A stretch of DNA of 64,000 nucleotides from Adonisia turfae CCMR0081 (GCF_011009555.1 NZ_QXHD01000004.1:7157724-7221723); one strand, 5' to 3'; numbered from the stretch's first letter, positions 1-9,497 are shown. Program-made: numbers and translations. The notes: generated from the sequence alone by a model not told the origin.

Positions 1-782
1 TTATTCGAGGCATCCAGAAGCCTTAAAATTGCTGGTGTTCCGTTGCCATCAGTGCGAGTTTCTAAGTCTCCTACCCAGAAGCCAAACGAGCTAACTGGTT
101 GGTCAAATGATAGGAGAACGGTATTGCGTTTGAGATCACTCAAAGCGCCGGCGTGAGTCTCATTCCAAAATCGGGGTTGGTCATTACTTTCATAAAGGCT
201 GGTCGGACGGGGTGCTGAACCTTGCAAAGAACTACTACTGCTGAGGGTAGGACTTGAGCCTGCAATCGTAGGCTCTCCAGCACATGCAGTCTCCCCTATG
301 GGAATCTGTACCAACTCAACAGAGACATTGACTATATTGTCGATGACAGGATCGTGATAGCTAAAATTGTTAACGCTACCCTGAGGAACACTAGCGGTTC
401 CAAACCAGTTTTCTAACGCAGGATCGGTTGGTTGACCAACCGCAGTTCGCCAATCATCGTCCAAGATGTCTACTAAATCGCGGGTGGCAATGACATTGCG
501 TCTGACCTCACCGCTGATATAAGGGATAATGCTAGGGTCAGATGTACCGCTACCGATGGTGCAGCCGTCTGAGTCGGTGGTCACCATGACAGATGAACTT
601 GTCCGTGTCTCTTGTGAGTTGTTAACTGGGTTAATAAAGCTCCCTGTGGCTTGGTTTTTAAGCGCAGTGCCAGGTGCTGGAGCATCTGCCCGAGCTGAAC
701 GATCAATCAATGCTCCATGAGATAACAATATTATGACAATTAGGGCATGTTTGAGGCCCCAACTGAGTAACTGACATTTCAT
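1..782 (-). CDS. Secreted surface protein, DUF11-locus type (C-terminus beyond window)
   Basis: An open minus-strand frame runs from an ATG at 782 to the window edge, about 260 codons, without a stop. The first 32 residues form a signal peptide (basic start, hydrophobic LIVIILL core, cleavage near ARADAPAP). The next residues (APAPGT, then NQATGSFINP) match the N-terminus of the protein at 2806-4257, so the two are related secreted surface proteins. The visible part has no enzyme motif and several Ser-rich stretches. Its 3' end and domain architecture are outside the window. Known: this module is common at the N-terminus of cyanobacterial DUF11-containing exported proteins. Inferred: a cell-envelope structural or adhesive role. 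Confidence 0.75.
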   Translation of the reverse strand, partial: MKCQLLSWGLKHALIVIILLSHGALIDRSARADAPAPGTALKNQATGSFINPVNNSQETRTSSSVMVTTDSDGCTIGSGTSDPSIIPYISGEVRRNVIATRDLVDILDDDWRTAVGQPTDPALENWFGTASVPQGSVNNFSYHDPVIDNIVNVSVELVQIPIGETACAGEPTIAGSSPTLSSSSSLQGSAPRPTSLYESNDQPRFWNETHAGALSDLKRNTVLLSFDQPVSSFGFWVGDLETRTDGNGTPAILRLLDASN

Positions 783-857
783 TTGTGCGCAACCCTGACA
801 AAATGTGCCTGGTTATCCCAGTGCTCTCATTAAGGTGCCCACCCATAGTTTTCTCAT

Positions 858-1142
858 GTGATGAGAAAGTTGATATCCCTGTCTTTAGGAATTGATGATG
901 CCTGGGCTCAGGTGGAAGAAGGGTTGGCTCTACCTAATATCTGGATTCCGTTATCCACCGATCAATATTCCACTGTTTTAAGGGGCTTGCTGCAAGATGC
1001 CCATATAAATGCCAACCTGTTTCCAGATGCCCATTTAGCGGCTTTAGCGATAGGGCATTGTCTGGAAGGTTGTACAATAGATACTGATTTTGCGAGATCC
1101 TCTGGCTGTCGATGGCGTAATCCGCTTCAAGTTGCTTCATGA
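858..1142 (+). pseudogene. VapC-type PIN toxin, C-terminal remnant
   Basis: The frame encodes only the last 85 or so residues of a VapC/PIN ribonuclease toxin. DAHLAALAIGH, then DTDFARSSG and WRNPL, match the C-terminal half of the family, including two of its acidic metal ligands. The N-terminal half with the first catalytic Asp (normally a DVNLLLYA-like start) is missing: a TAG at 846-848 closes the frame upstream and only a GTG at 858 is available. No VapB antitoxin gene lies beside it. It should be inactive as an RNase and is best read as a decayed toxin-antitoxin remnant. It ends 30 bp before the next gene on the same strand. Confidence 0.7.
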
Positions 1143-1172
1143 TAGAGGAGCGGACGTTTCCTTTGGCAGGTT

Positions 1173-2783
1173 ATGGCACCGGTATTCACAGATCGATTCT
1201 TTAATACGGCGGGTCCGGTGCGGGCTGATTGGCACTATCTGATCGATCCGTTGACCCGTTGGGCTATGGATGACATTCTCCAGCTGATTGCCCAGGGAAA
1301 ATATTTTGTGCTGCATGCACCCCGGCAGACAGGGAAAACCTCCTGTTTGCTGGCCCTGATGGAGTATCTCAATGCTGAGGGGCGCTACCAGGCGGTTTAT
1401 GCCAATATTGAGACGGCCCAAACCGCTAGAAATGATGTTTTTCGTGGCATTGACACCGTTGTCTATACCCTGGCATCAATGGCTCAGCTTTATCAGCAAG
1501 ATGCTCGATTGCATGACTGGCGACAGGCAATGCTCAAGCAATCGGCACCAGCCGATGATATGCTGCGTAGCCTATTATCCCAATGGGCTACTCAAACGGA
1601 CCAACCCATTGTTCTATTTTTGGATGAAGTGGATGCACTGGTGGGGGATACGCTGGTTGCCCTGTTGCGTCAGTTGCGAGCAGGCTATACCCAACGACCT
1701 CAGAATTTTCCTCTATCAATTATTCTCTGTGGGGTACGGGATGTGCGGGACTATCGCATTCAAACCACAGGACAGGACATTATTACCGGGGGCAGTGCAT
1801 TTAATATTAAGGCAGAATCCCTGCGATTAGGTCATTTTATTGAGTCTGAGGTGCAGGCATTGCTCCAGCAGCACACGGATCTGACGAAGCAGGTGTTTAC
1901 GCCAGAAGCACTAACTTACATATGGCAGCAGACCCAGGGGCAACCCTGGTTGGTAAATGCCCTGGCTTATCAGGTTTGCTTTAAAGGGGACGGTAAAAAG
2001 CGCACCCAACCCATCACCCTGGAACTTATGAAAACTGCCCGAGAAAGTCTGATTCAACGGCGTGACACCCACCTGGACCAGCTCACTGATAAACTCAAAG
2101 AGCCCCGAGTCCATCGGGTAATTGCCCAGATACTGGCTGGAGAAGTGCAGGTGGATGAGTTTCCTACGGATGATACCCAATATATTGAAGATTTAGGATT
2201 GATTCATCGTCGACCTACCTGGCAGATTGCTAACCCTATCTATCAGGAGATTATCCCTAGGGAATTAATTTGGACTAGTCAATATACGATTCAACAGGAA
2301 CCCAATTGGTATATCCAGAGTGATAAACGACTGGATATGCCTAAGCTACTGAGAGCATTCCAACAGTTTTTTCGGGAGAATAGTGAAGTCTGGATCGAAC
2401 GATTTGATTATAAAGAGGCCGGTCCTCAACTCCTGTTGCAAGCGTTTTTACAACGTATTCTTAATGGGGGTGGCAGACTGACAAGAGAATATGGTCTGGG
2501 ACGTAAACGTACCGATTTGTTAATTGAATGGCCCTTGGCTCAGGAGCAGGGGTTTCTCGGGCCAGTGCAGCGAGTGGTGTTGGAGCTTAAGATTTTATAC
2601 CGGTCTTTGGAGGCCACTGTGGCTAATGGTTTAGCGCAAACGGCTGACTATGCGGATAAATCTGGAGCAGCAGAAGCCCATTTGATTTGTTTTAATCGCG
2701 ATTCTCAGGTGAGCTGGGACGATAAGATTTTTGAACGGGTTGAATTGTACCAGGAAAGAACAATTTACCTATGGGGCATGTAA
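1173..2783 (+). CDS. AAA-like ATPase with possible PD-(D/E)XK C-terminal domain
   Basis: A 536-residue protein. A P-loop (HAPRQTGKTS, about residues 48-57) and a Walker B strand ending LFLDEVDAL (about 146-156) mark a STAND/AAA-like ATPase of the type called AAA-like domain protein in cyanobacteria. The C-terminal 130 residues contain TREYGLGRKRTDLLIEW (about 436-452) and VVLELKI (about 468-474). The spaced Asp and Glu-x-Lys resemble the core of a PD-(D/E)XK nuclease fold, as in the related DUF1703-type ATPases; that assignment is inference. There is no signal peptide, so it is cytoplasmic. The ATG at 1173 starts just before the conserved FTDRFFNTAGPV block. It converges with the minus-strand gene ending at 2806. 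The cellular role is not established; mobile-element or defence association is plausible. Confidence 0.7.
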   Translation: MAPVFTDRFFNTAGPVRADWHYLIDPLTRWAMDDILQLIAQGKYFVLHAPRQTGKTSCLLALMEYLNAEGRYQAVYANIETAQTARNDVFRGIDTVVYTLASMAQLYQQDARLHDWRQAMLKQSAPADDMLRSLLSQWATQTDQPIVLFLDEVDALVGDTLVALLRQLRAGYTQRPQNFPLSIILCGVRDVRDYRIQTTGQDIITGGSAFNIKAESLRLGHFIESEVQALLQQHTDLTKQVFTPEALTYIWQQTQGQPWLVNALAYQVCFKGDGKKRTQPITLELMKTARESLIQRRDTHLDQLTDKLKEPRVHRVIAQILAGEVQVDEFPTDDTQYIEDLGLIHRRPTWQIANPIYQEIIPRELIWTSQYTIQQEPNWYIQSDKRLDMPKLLRAFQQFFRENSEVWIERFDYKEAGPQLLLQAFLQRILNGGGRLTREYGLGRKRTDLLIEWPLAQEQGFLGPVQRVVLELKILYRSLEATVANGLAQTADYADKSGAAEAHLICFNRDSQVSWDDKIFERVELYQERTIYLWGM

Positions 2784-2805
2784 GAAAATATTCATCATGG
2801 TGGGG

Positions 2806-4257
2806 TTACTTCACTCGGGCTCTAAATTTCACATGGCCGTAGGCTCCGGTGGCGTTGGTGGTAGCGTCAGGTAAATCACCCAGGTTAACAACAACGGCAC
2901 CGTTGGGGTTGGCATTGCTACCATTGCCGTCGCCGTCGCAGTCGATGTCGGGAAAGCTGTTGGCGGGGTCAACGCCGGGGGCAAAGTAAGTAGCACTATC
3001 GCCGTCGTTGGCTCCGGTGTGGTAGTCGGTGGTGCCATTGCGGAAGAGTTCGATGCTGAGGTCGGCTCCGCCGATGCCGCCGGTGGCTTGGGGGTTGTTG
3101 CCAGTGTAGGCGTTGGGGATAAAGGTGGTAAATGTGGGAATATAGTCGCAGAAGAGAACGTTTTCTGCGGTGGTGTCTCCGGAAGAGAGGAAGTAGATGG
3201 TGTATTCGATTTCGTCGTTGGGCATGACGTTACCGCCATTGATACCGCCTAGTAGATTGTTTGTGATATCCGGCCACTGATCTGTATCTTTTGGTGGATC
3301 TCCAGGATTGACCGGATCTGCAACCGTAATGTCGTTGTCATCATAGGGGTTACTGGCTTCATCCAGGTATTGAGCTATGTCATCACCTTCGGTGGTAGTG
3401 GTTCCCCCATTAAGGGCGGTAATCCTTTTCACCAAAAGCACATTGGGATCAAGTGCGGCTGTGATCTCGACCGTTAAACTATCCTCAGCTTCTCTTTCTC
3501 CATTAATCGGTGCACCTGTTGTGTCCCCATTATCCGTGCCCGAATTATCCTGGGTGTAGACATCATTTGACCCTGCCACATAGGCCTCATTCTGACCATC
3601 TGTCGCCGCTGTATCCCCCAGGGTGACCGTTAAATCATTGCCTGCGGTCCCTGCCGTTACCGGTACCCGTACTGTAATGCTGGCCCCTGCTGGAATAGAG
3701 CCATTGTTGGCACTGGCCACACCACTTAACAAATTACCAGTGGTCTCACCCCCACCGGGCACCGTAATATTGTTGCCCGTCAGATCAACCGCAGCCCCTG
3801 CCCCTATCCCATCGGCATCGTACTCAATAATTTGAATATCTCCTGCTTGGGTGCCATTGGTCACTGAAGCAGAGCCCGGAAGTACAAACTGGGTAGGATC
3901 GTTACCCACATTGGTGATTACAAAGTCTACATATACCGTATCGCCTTCATTGACGGTGCCGTCAGTGGGTTCGTTATAACCATTGCTGACCACAGTGATA
4001 CCTGCTACCTCAGCCACTTCCACCTGTACTTCATTGGAGATAATGGTCTGGGTGCTACTATCACTCGGATCAACAAAACTACCTGTCGCCTGGTTCCGAA
4101 TAATGGTCCCTGGGGCAGGACTATTGGCCCAGGCCATCATCCCCGGTGACAATACGCCTCCCGACAACAATATGGCGGCGATAATAGTCCGTGCCCGATT
4201 GGTTAACTGACGGCGGTTTGGTTTTGATTGATTGGGTGAAAGGCGACGGTTAGACAT
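2806..4257 (-). CDS. Secreted DUF11-type surface protein
   Basis: About 483 residues from the ATG at 4257. The longer frame to 4347 would start inside a palindrome and add a non-signal-like leader, so 4257 is preferred. The signal peptide has a basic start and hydrophobic core, with cleavage after MMAWA. Residues about 35-85 carry the module SPAPGTIIRNQATGSF followed by VEVAEVAGITVV, shared with the protein at 16699-19446. The middle is a DUF11-like Ig-fold repeat (VYVDFVITNVGND). The last 200 residues share VLLVKRIT and DEIEYTIYFLSSGD with the C-terminus of the protein at 4999-7158. The chain ends GHVKFRARVK, with no transmembrane or sorting signal. It is the last gene of the minus-strand locus. 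Inferred role: extracellular structural or adhesive protein. Confidence 0.8.
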   Translation of the reverse strand: MSNRRLSPNQSKPNRRQLTNRARTIIAAILLSGGVLSPGMMAWANSPAPGTIIRNQATGSFVDPSDSSTQTIISNEVQVEVAEVAGITVVSNGYNEPTDGTVNEGDTVYVDFVITNVGNDPTQFVLPGSASVTNGTQAGDIQIIEYDADGIGAGAAVDLTGNNITVPGGGETTGNLLSGVASANNGSIPAGASITVRVPVTAGTAGNDLTVTLGDTAATDGQNEAYVAGSNDVYTQDNSGTDNGDTTGAPINGEREAEDSLTVEITAALDPNVLLVKRITALNGGTTTTEGDDIAQYLDEASNPYDDNDITVADPVNPGDPPKDTDQWPDITNNLLGGINGGNVMPNDEIEYTIYFLSSGDTTAENVLFCDYIPTFTTFIPNAYTGNNPQATGGIGGADLSIELFRNGTTDYHTGANDGDSATYFAPGVDPANSFPDIDCDGDGNGSNANPNGAVVVNLGDLPDATTNATGAYGHVKFRARVK

Positions 4258-4322
4258 TTTCAATAACCAAATTTTGTGTAATACTGAAAATTGGAATTTT
4301 TTGTAATACGGATAATCGTCCT

Positions 4323-4370
4323 CGATCCCTTTGTAGAGACCTTCCATGGAAGGTCTCTACAAAGGGATCG
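4323..4370. repeat. 48-bp perfect palindrome (REP-like)
   Basis: Two perfect 24-base arms meet at the central TTCCATGGAA. The core GTAGAGACCTTCCATGGA and its complement are the same as in the palindrome at 4659-4698 inside the adjacent transposase gene. It lies 10 bp beyond the transposase stop and upstream of the DUF11 gene start at 4257. Its position next to a RAYT gene fits a REP/BIME-type element mobilised by that enzyme. Confidence 0.85.
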
Positions 4371-4380
4371 TTGGGGCGGA

Positions 4381-4977
4381 TTACGTTATTGAGGGAGATT
4401 TTATTGGGGGCAATAATTTGCGGGGATGATTGCGATCGCGTCCCCAATTGCTCGGATTTTTGACGATATATCGCCGAATATAATCAATTGATCTGTCGGC
4501 ACGAATGATGTGTTCGTAGAACCGAGATTGCCATGCAAACCGAGAATACCCATTTTGGCGACACCATCGCGTTACCGAAGATTTATAGGACCGTACGATG
4601 GCACCTAAGGAACCTCGTTTTGGGGAAATCGCGGACATCTTCTGGGACAACGACGACCCCTCTTGTAGAGACCTTCCATGGAAGGTCTCTACAAGAGGAT
4701 TATCCAAACGACGTTCAATTATCAAAATTCCGTGGAGGTGATTGGGCATCACTACGTATTCATCAATTCGCACATTCTCACAATGGTCAGGAATCTCTTG
4801 CCAACACCGTTTTGCCATATGACCAATAGCTGAAAATTCCATAACACCATCCACTACATCACCGAAAAAACACTCCCGTTTTTTGGTGCATAGGGTCAAA
4901 AAATAACCACCTGCTCGTCTATAGTCCCTCTGCGGTAAACGCATGGAGGTACCCTTAAATCTGTTGCGATAAGCCAT
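4381..4977 (-). CDS. REP-associated tyrosine transposase (RAYT, Y1_Tnp family)
   Basis: About 198 residues, starting MAYRNRFKG. RLPQRDYRRAGGYFLTLCT is the usual beginning of RAYT proteins. VVMPNHLHGI carries the HUH metal-binding pair (His80 and His82), and YIVKNPSNW near residue 170 supplies the catalytic Tyr. Known: RAYTs are single-strand HUH nucleases linked to short palindromic REP sequences. Its substrate-like palindrome lies 10 bp past the stop (4323-4370), and a second copy is embedded in frame inside the gene (residues 94-107, reading VETFHGRSL). The core motifs are intact, so it could be active. It lies between two DUF11 genes on the same strand, 9 bp after the stop of the upstream one, so it may have inserted into that locus. 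Confidence 0.85.
   Translation of the reverse strand: MAYRNRFKGTSMRLPQRDYRRAGGYFLTLCTKKRECFFGDVVDGVMEFSAIGHMAKRCWQEIPDHCENVRIDEYVVMPNHLHGILIIERRLDNPLVETFHGRSLQEGSSLSQKMSAISPKRGSLGAIVRSYKSSVTRWCRQNGYSRFAWQSRFYEHIIRADRSIDYIRRYIVKNPSNWGRDRNHPRKLLPPIKSPSIT
4659..4698. repeat. 40-bp perfect palindrome inside the RAYT coding sequence
   Basis: Two 20-base arms are perfectly complementary, with the same TTGTAGAGACCTTCCATGGA core as the palindrome at 4323-4370. It lies in the RAYT gene between the HUH motif and the catalytic Tyr and is read through without a stop or frameshift. The encoded peptide is a polar loop (LVETFHGRSLQE) that is not part of the family's conserved core, which suggests an in-frame insertion. 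Confidence 0.85.
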
Positions 4978-4998
4978 CGTTAACATCACCAGGATCTC

Positions 4999-7158
4999 CT
5001 ATTCATCTACCTTGGTGGTAAACCGGAAATACCCATAGGCATTGGTGGGAGTCCCTTGTCCAGTGGTATTCGGGAATGTGATCAACCCGGTCGGATCACC
5101 CGTTGTTCCCGTAATATCCACCACGACTACTTCATCGCTAGCGGTAGTACTAAACGAAGAGAGATTACAGGTGGGTGTCGCAGGCAGACTGTCCACCGTG
5201 GTCACCTCTCCCCGGTCGGTGGCCGTATCACTATCGTCAGTGAGATTGTAGGTGGTGCCGCCAATCACTAGCTCAATATCGTTGCCGCCATACTGGCCAG
5301 TTACAAAACTCTGATTCGGCTGAATCCAGTCACAGATTCTCACGTCTTCCGCTGCACTATCTCCCGCATTGAGGAAATAGACGGTGTATTCAATCTCATC
5401 ACCGGGCTTTACTAGGCCTGCATCCAATTCACCCACTAGATAACCCGCTGGCCAATTGCTTTCGTCATCGGCAGAGTTAGCAACACCATCATTAACAATC
5501 TGGGTGAGGTCATGACTGTCATTAGGATTGGTGGTGAGCCCATTAATGGCAGTGATGCGTTTAACCAGAACAACATCTGGATTAGTTGATACTGCTGTCG
5601 TCGTAATCTCAGTACAATCATCCACCGCTGACGTATTCGGATCATCCGATACCCCCGAACCCGTATTTCCACTGGTCGCTCCGGTATAATCAATGCTCGC
5701 CTGGTTACAGACCAATTCCCCTGCTGTCGCTGTCACTGTCACATCAAAGGTCATTGTCACCGAGTCATTAATATTGACCTGCCCCCCCTGGGATGCATTA
5801 GCCCCCGTCCCCACACGAAAGATCACATTACTGCCATCAAATTCCGCTTCGTCATCCCCGGAACCATCAGTTTTTGTTACACCATTAATTTTCAAAGACC
5901 CCGGCACAAAAGTAGTTCCCGTCGGGATCGCGTCCGTAATCACCGTATTTGTAGAATTGTCATTCCCCGTGTTGGTTACCGAAATGGTGTAAGGCATCGT
6001 ATCGCCTGTGGTGTAGGTTGTTGAGGGAGTTGTTTTCTCAAACTGGGTGACCAAATTGGGCTCAAACACCTCTACAGCAAAGAAATAGGCGAGAGGCCAG
6101 ATACCATCTCCTTGACTTTCTAAGGTCAGGTCAATACTTGTGGCATTGGTAGGGATTACGTTATTCGTTTGGTTCCAGATAGTCAGATCTAAATAGTCAA
6201 TATCAATGACCATGTTGTAGGGGGCATTGGGGGTTCGGCTAGTCACATGGTTACCAAATTTAGAAATTGTGCCATTGAAGAAGTTATTGGCTGGGTTCAG
6301 GCTATCCGTAATATTGTTATTGTTGATATGCAGGAAATCATCTGGTTGGTCCACTTCTCCATCGTTAGCAATGGCCCCCATAAAAACATCAAACCCTGGA
6401 GTAGGTGGAGTTCGGATACCAGTTAAGTTAAATGTTTTAAGACTGTTACGAACCACATCGTGGCCATCGAAGATAGAGATATTACGAATTGGTTGAGTCG
6501 AATCTTCATAGACCACTACAATCGACCAACCTGCATTGGGATAGGTAAATCCTGCACCCGTATTAGATTGAACGTTTGCGACAGTATAGGTGCCATTACC
6601 TGCCCCTTGAACTAGAGTTGTAATGTCTGCGAAAGCTCCGTAGGTATGCCAGGAACCAAAGTCAGTACGGTCGTTTTGATCGTCAGCAGTAATTGTTTGA
6701 TAGGTACCGCTGCCCGGAATTTGCAGTGACACTTGGTTAAATCCAGTCAGGTTAGGAGCTGGAGTTGTGCCAAATCCTTCCAGACTGCCCCCCCAATAAA
6801 GAGCTGCAAACTGCACATTTGCCCCGGCAGGAATATTTAATTCTGCTGCACTGGAGTTAAAGGTGGAGCCATTACTATCGATATCCAGCATCTGCATGGC
6901 TAAGCCGCCATTATTATTGCCTCTTGTGCCGTTGGCAAGACCATCTGCACAGGAGGCGTTGTTGCGATCGCAAATCACTGACGCATTACCAATCGCTTCA
7001 ATATTGCCAGATAGTTCAGTATTGTAGCGCTGGTCAAAATTAGGATACGAGGGATTAGCAAGGGCCTTGGTAGGAATACCGACCATGAGGAGAAATAAAC
7101 TAGCGGTTAATTTAACCGAAGTGCTTGGGGATAAATATTTAAGAACAGAATGTGACAT
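4999..7158 (-). CDS. Secreted protein with large N-terminal beta domain and DUF11 repeats
   Basis: A 719-residue protein with a signal peptide ending TKALA at about residue 35. Residues about 40-370 form a large beta domain with motifs such as VQFAALYWGGS, NAGWSIVVVYED and ISIFDGHD, typical of the DUF3344-like or exported-protein domain preceding DUF11 repeats. Residues about 375-500 are a DUF11 repeat (VTNTGNDNSTNTVITDAIPTG). The last 190 residues are the module with VVLVKRITAINGL, DEIEYTVYFLNAGD and RICDWIQP, shared with the 2806-4257 protein. Two Cys pairs in that module could form disulfides. The chain ends AYGYFRFTTKVDE. The gap to the upstream OmpA-type gene is about 140 bp. Inferred role: surface layer or adhesion component. 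Confidence 0.8.
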   Translation of the reverse strand: MSHSVLKYLSPSTSVKLTASLFLLMVGIPTKALANPSYPNFDQRYNTELSGNIEAIGNASVICDRNNASCADGLANGTRGNNNGGLAMQMLDIDSNGSTFNSSAAELNIPAGANVQFAALYWGGSLEGFGTTPAPNLTGFNQVSLQIPGSGTYQTITADDQNDRTDFGSWHTYGAFADITTLVQGAGNGTYTVANVQSNTGAGFTYPNAGWSIVVVYEDSTQPIRNISIFDGHDVVRNSLKTFNLTGIRTPPTPGFDVFMGAIANDGEVDQPDDFLHINNNNITDSLNPANNFFNGTISKFGNHVTSRTPNAPYNMVIDIDYLDLTIWNQTNNVIPTNATSIDLTLESQGDGIWPLAYFFAVEVFEPNLVTQFEKTTPSTTYTTGDTMPYTISVTNTGNDNSTNTVITDAIPTGTTFVPGSLKINGVTKTDGSGDDEAEFDGSNVIFRVGTGANASQGGQVNINDSVTMTFDVTVTATAGELVCNQASIDYTGATSGNTGSGVSDDPNTSAVDDCTEITTTAVSTNPDVVLVKRITAINGLTTNPNDSHDLTQIVNDGVANSADDESNWPAGYLVGELDAGLVKPGDEIEYTVYFLNAGDSAAEDVRICDWIQPNQSFVTGQYGGNDIELVIGGTTYNLTDDSDTATDRGEVTTVDSLPATPTCNLSSFSTTASDEVVVVDITGTTGDPTGLITFPNTTGQGTPTNAYGYFRFTTKVDE

Positions 7159-7299
7159 TAGCTAAAAATCTCCTCGGTATATCCTAGACGCATAGCGTCA
7201 TCCTGGAATAACAAGTTCAGAGTTGTTAGGACCAGTAAATAATTAATGCTTGAGTTGTTCACAGCCAGTAGCCTAAGTACAATGCTGCCTTTAGGCGAA

Positions 7300-9417
7300 C
7301 TACTGCTCTATTTGCAGATCATTCTCTTGATCCACAAAGGTAATTTCCACACCTCGGACATCGCTGAACACAAACTCCACCCGGCGATTGCGTGCATAGT
7401 TCACCCGGTCAATTTCCTCCACTAAAAGTTCAGTCTCTCCAAAGGACCGAATCGTCATCCGTTCAGGGGCAATTCCTTTTTGCATCAGATATCGTCGTGC
7501 ATTATTTGCCCGACGTCGAGCCAGGTCCTGGTTATAGGCCACGCTTGCCCGAGAATCAGTATGCCCGTGCAAATCAACAACTATCGATGGGTATTGCTGC
7601 ATTACCTCAGCAATTTGGTCTAAAATTACCGCGCTATTCGGGTTGATGGAGTCTTCGTCAAGACCATAGTGAACATTGCGAGGAACTTGGAGGCGGATGA
7701 TTTCGGGTTCAGGTGCGGGGGGGGCAGGTGGTGCCGGAGGAGCTGGTGCAATCGTGCATTCAACACTCTTCGCAGCCACTGATCCCATACGGTTGGGGCG
7801 AGTTGGATTGGTTTCGCCTAGGGCAACGACTGTGGTGTTGAGGGCAGGCTCAGAGGTACCGTAGTTAGGATCAGTGGAAATACCGCTGATCACATCGCCA
7901 GGTTGTAGGTCCGCTGAGGGATAGCTAAATGTTCCCGCCTCATCTACACTGAACGTCGCCAATGGTGTTGTCAGAGGACCATATTCGCCTGTATTACCTC
8001 GGGTGAGATAGAGCTGTACCGTGGAACCAATATCGGCTTTACCCTGGATCACCACCTGACCATCAATGACAAAGAACTCAGGACTATCAAACTGGGGAGG
8101 ATTGATAGCACTATTACCCGTATCTCGCCGCCGCTGATTGGAATCTCGTAGTGGGTTGGGGCCATCTCCCCGCTGAAAGTCTTGCACACCTCGATTACGA
8201 CGGGTATTGAGGTCAATACTCAAACCTTCCAGATTTTCAAAACGATTGTTCTCGATCACATTACGCTGGCTGTGGGTAGTGCCCCCTTGGCTGAAGGCAG
8301 TAACCACCACACCAGGTCCTTTTTGGTTCGCGATTTGATTATCCACCACCCGGTGATCATTACCCATCAGGTAAATAGCCGCCCTTCTCAGGCGTTGACC
8401 ATTAAAGCGAATGTCGTTGTTGCTAATCTCTACGGCACCCTGGGGTTTAAACAGGAATATACCACTACCGTCATTGCCACACATCAAGTTGCCACTAATG
8501 AGACTATTATCAATGTGACCTTCTAGGCGAATGGCATCGGGCATACCCGCTAAACCATTGTTGACAATCAGGTTTTCAACAACTTCTAAGTTCTCAGCCC
8601 GAGCCCCTGTAATCACTCCACTGCCATCGTGGTAGGAAATACGATTATGGCGCAGTTTCACCCCCTGACTGTTAAATACGGATACCCCAAAGGCAGAGGG
8701 TTGTTCAGGTACCGTATTATCCGTAGGAATACCAATCCAGTTTTGCTCAATGACAATACCCTGGGGCGGATGATTCTCATCGTAAAAGGAGAAGTTGCTA
8801 GCCGGAATATGTTGCTGGCTAATATCCGGTGGTGGTAGTTCGTGGGCAATAAAAATATCTGCCGGTGGAGTAGATTCAGTGGCCCTATGCTGTGATGTAA
8901 ATCCATATAAACTTAGCCCTCGAATGGTTATATTGTCAGCAACGATAGTTAAGCCCCGAAAGACTTCAGCGTTATCCGCAGAAGTAATTTCCACCACTGG
9001 GATTGCTACTAAAATTTCTGCTGTGGTTGATTTGGTGGCATCGTAACCAGGCTGAGTGGTGCCATCAATGACAAGGCCAGGCTGAGCTAAAACTGGTAAA
9101 AGTGACTGTAATTCAATAGTTGTGTTGCCTACAGGTAGATCAAAAGCAATGAGTGAATTACCAGAACTCGGGGTTACTTGTTGCTGTTCTGCGGCACTGA
9201 GATCGGCTAAGTTGAGGGTGCCGTTGGTAATTGCGATCGCTTCTCGTAATGTCAGCTGCTCATCGGGAGTAATTGGCCCATCCTGAGAGCTATTAACCGT
9301 AGCCTGTACTATAGGAAAATCAAACGCGACTGAGGTTTCAGCAACGGCAGTAGTTGCTGTCACTGTTGTTAACAGAAAAGCAGTGGCTAAGGTACGAATA
9401 GATTTTTGATAGGTCAT
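7300..9417 (-). CDS. Secreted right-handed beta-helix protein with C-terminal OmpA domain
   Basis: A 705-residue protein with an N-terminal signal peptide (cleavage near AVAETS). Residues about 60-420 contain repeated short Asn-rich turns (RHNRISYHDGSG, ISNNDIRFNGQ, VVDNQIANQ) of a parallel right-handed beta-helix, as in pectate-lyase-like folds. A short beta domain follows, then a Pro/Ala linker (about residues 560-575). The OmpA peptidoglycan-binding domain covers about 575-690: LHGHTDSRASVAYN and DLARRRANNARRYL keep the Asp and Arg that bind diaminopimelate. It would anchor a surface structure to peptidoglycan. It lies between the barrel gene and a DUF11 gene on the same strand, which supports a shared envelope role. 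Confidence 0.85.
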   Translation of the reverse strand: MTYQKSIRTLATAFLLTTVTATTAVAETSVAFDFPIVQATVNSSQDGPITPDEQLTLREAIAITNGTLNLADLSAAEQQQVTPSSGNSLIAFDLPVGNTTIELQSLLPVLAQPGLVIDGTTQPGYDATKSTTAEILVAIPVVEITSADNAEVFRGLTIVADNITIRGLSLYGFTSQHRATESTPPADIFIAHELPPPDISQQHIPASNFSFYDENHPPQGIVIEQNWIGIPTDNTVPEQPSAFGVSVFNSQGVKLRHNRISYHDGSGVITGARAENLEVVENLIVNNGLAGMPDAIRLEGHIDNSLISGNLMCGNDGSGIFLFKPQGAVEISNNDIRFNGQRLRRAAIYLMGNDHRVVDNQIANQKGPGVVVTAFSQGGTTHSQRNVIENNRFENLEGLSIDLNTRRNRGVQDFQRGDGPNPLRDSNQRRRDTGNSAINPPQFDSPEFFVIDGQVVIQGKADIGSTVQLYLTRGNTGEYGPLTTPLATFSVDEAGTFSYPSADLQPGDVISGISTDPNYGTSEPALNTTVVALGETNPTRPNRMGSVAAKSVECTIAPAPPAPPAPPAPEPEIIRLQVPRNVHYGLDEDSINPNSAVILDQIAEVMQQYPSIVVDLHGHTDSRASVAYNQDLARRRANNARRYLMQKGIAPERMTIRSFGETELLVEEIDRVNYARNRRVEFVFSDVRGVEITFVDQENDLQIEQ

Positions 9418-9497
9418 GGCTCTGGCATCCGAAGCATTAAAGAAGAGAAAATAGAAGATGATTTAGGCCTAAGTATTGATTAGGTTGTTCCATTTAA

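Noticed and set aside
4533..4829. A 98-codon plus-strand frame opposite the RAYT gene that also reads VETFHGRSL
   Set aside because: It is the complement of the palindrome and the transposase; the same peptide appears on both strands because the repeat is palindromic.
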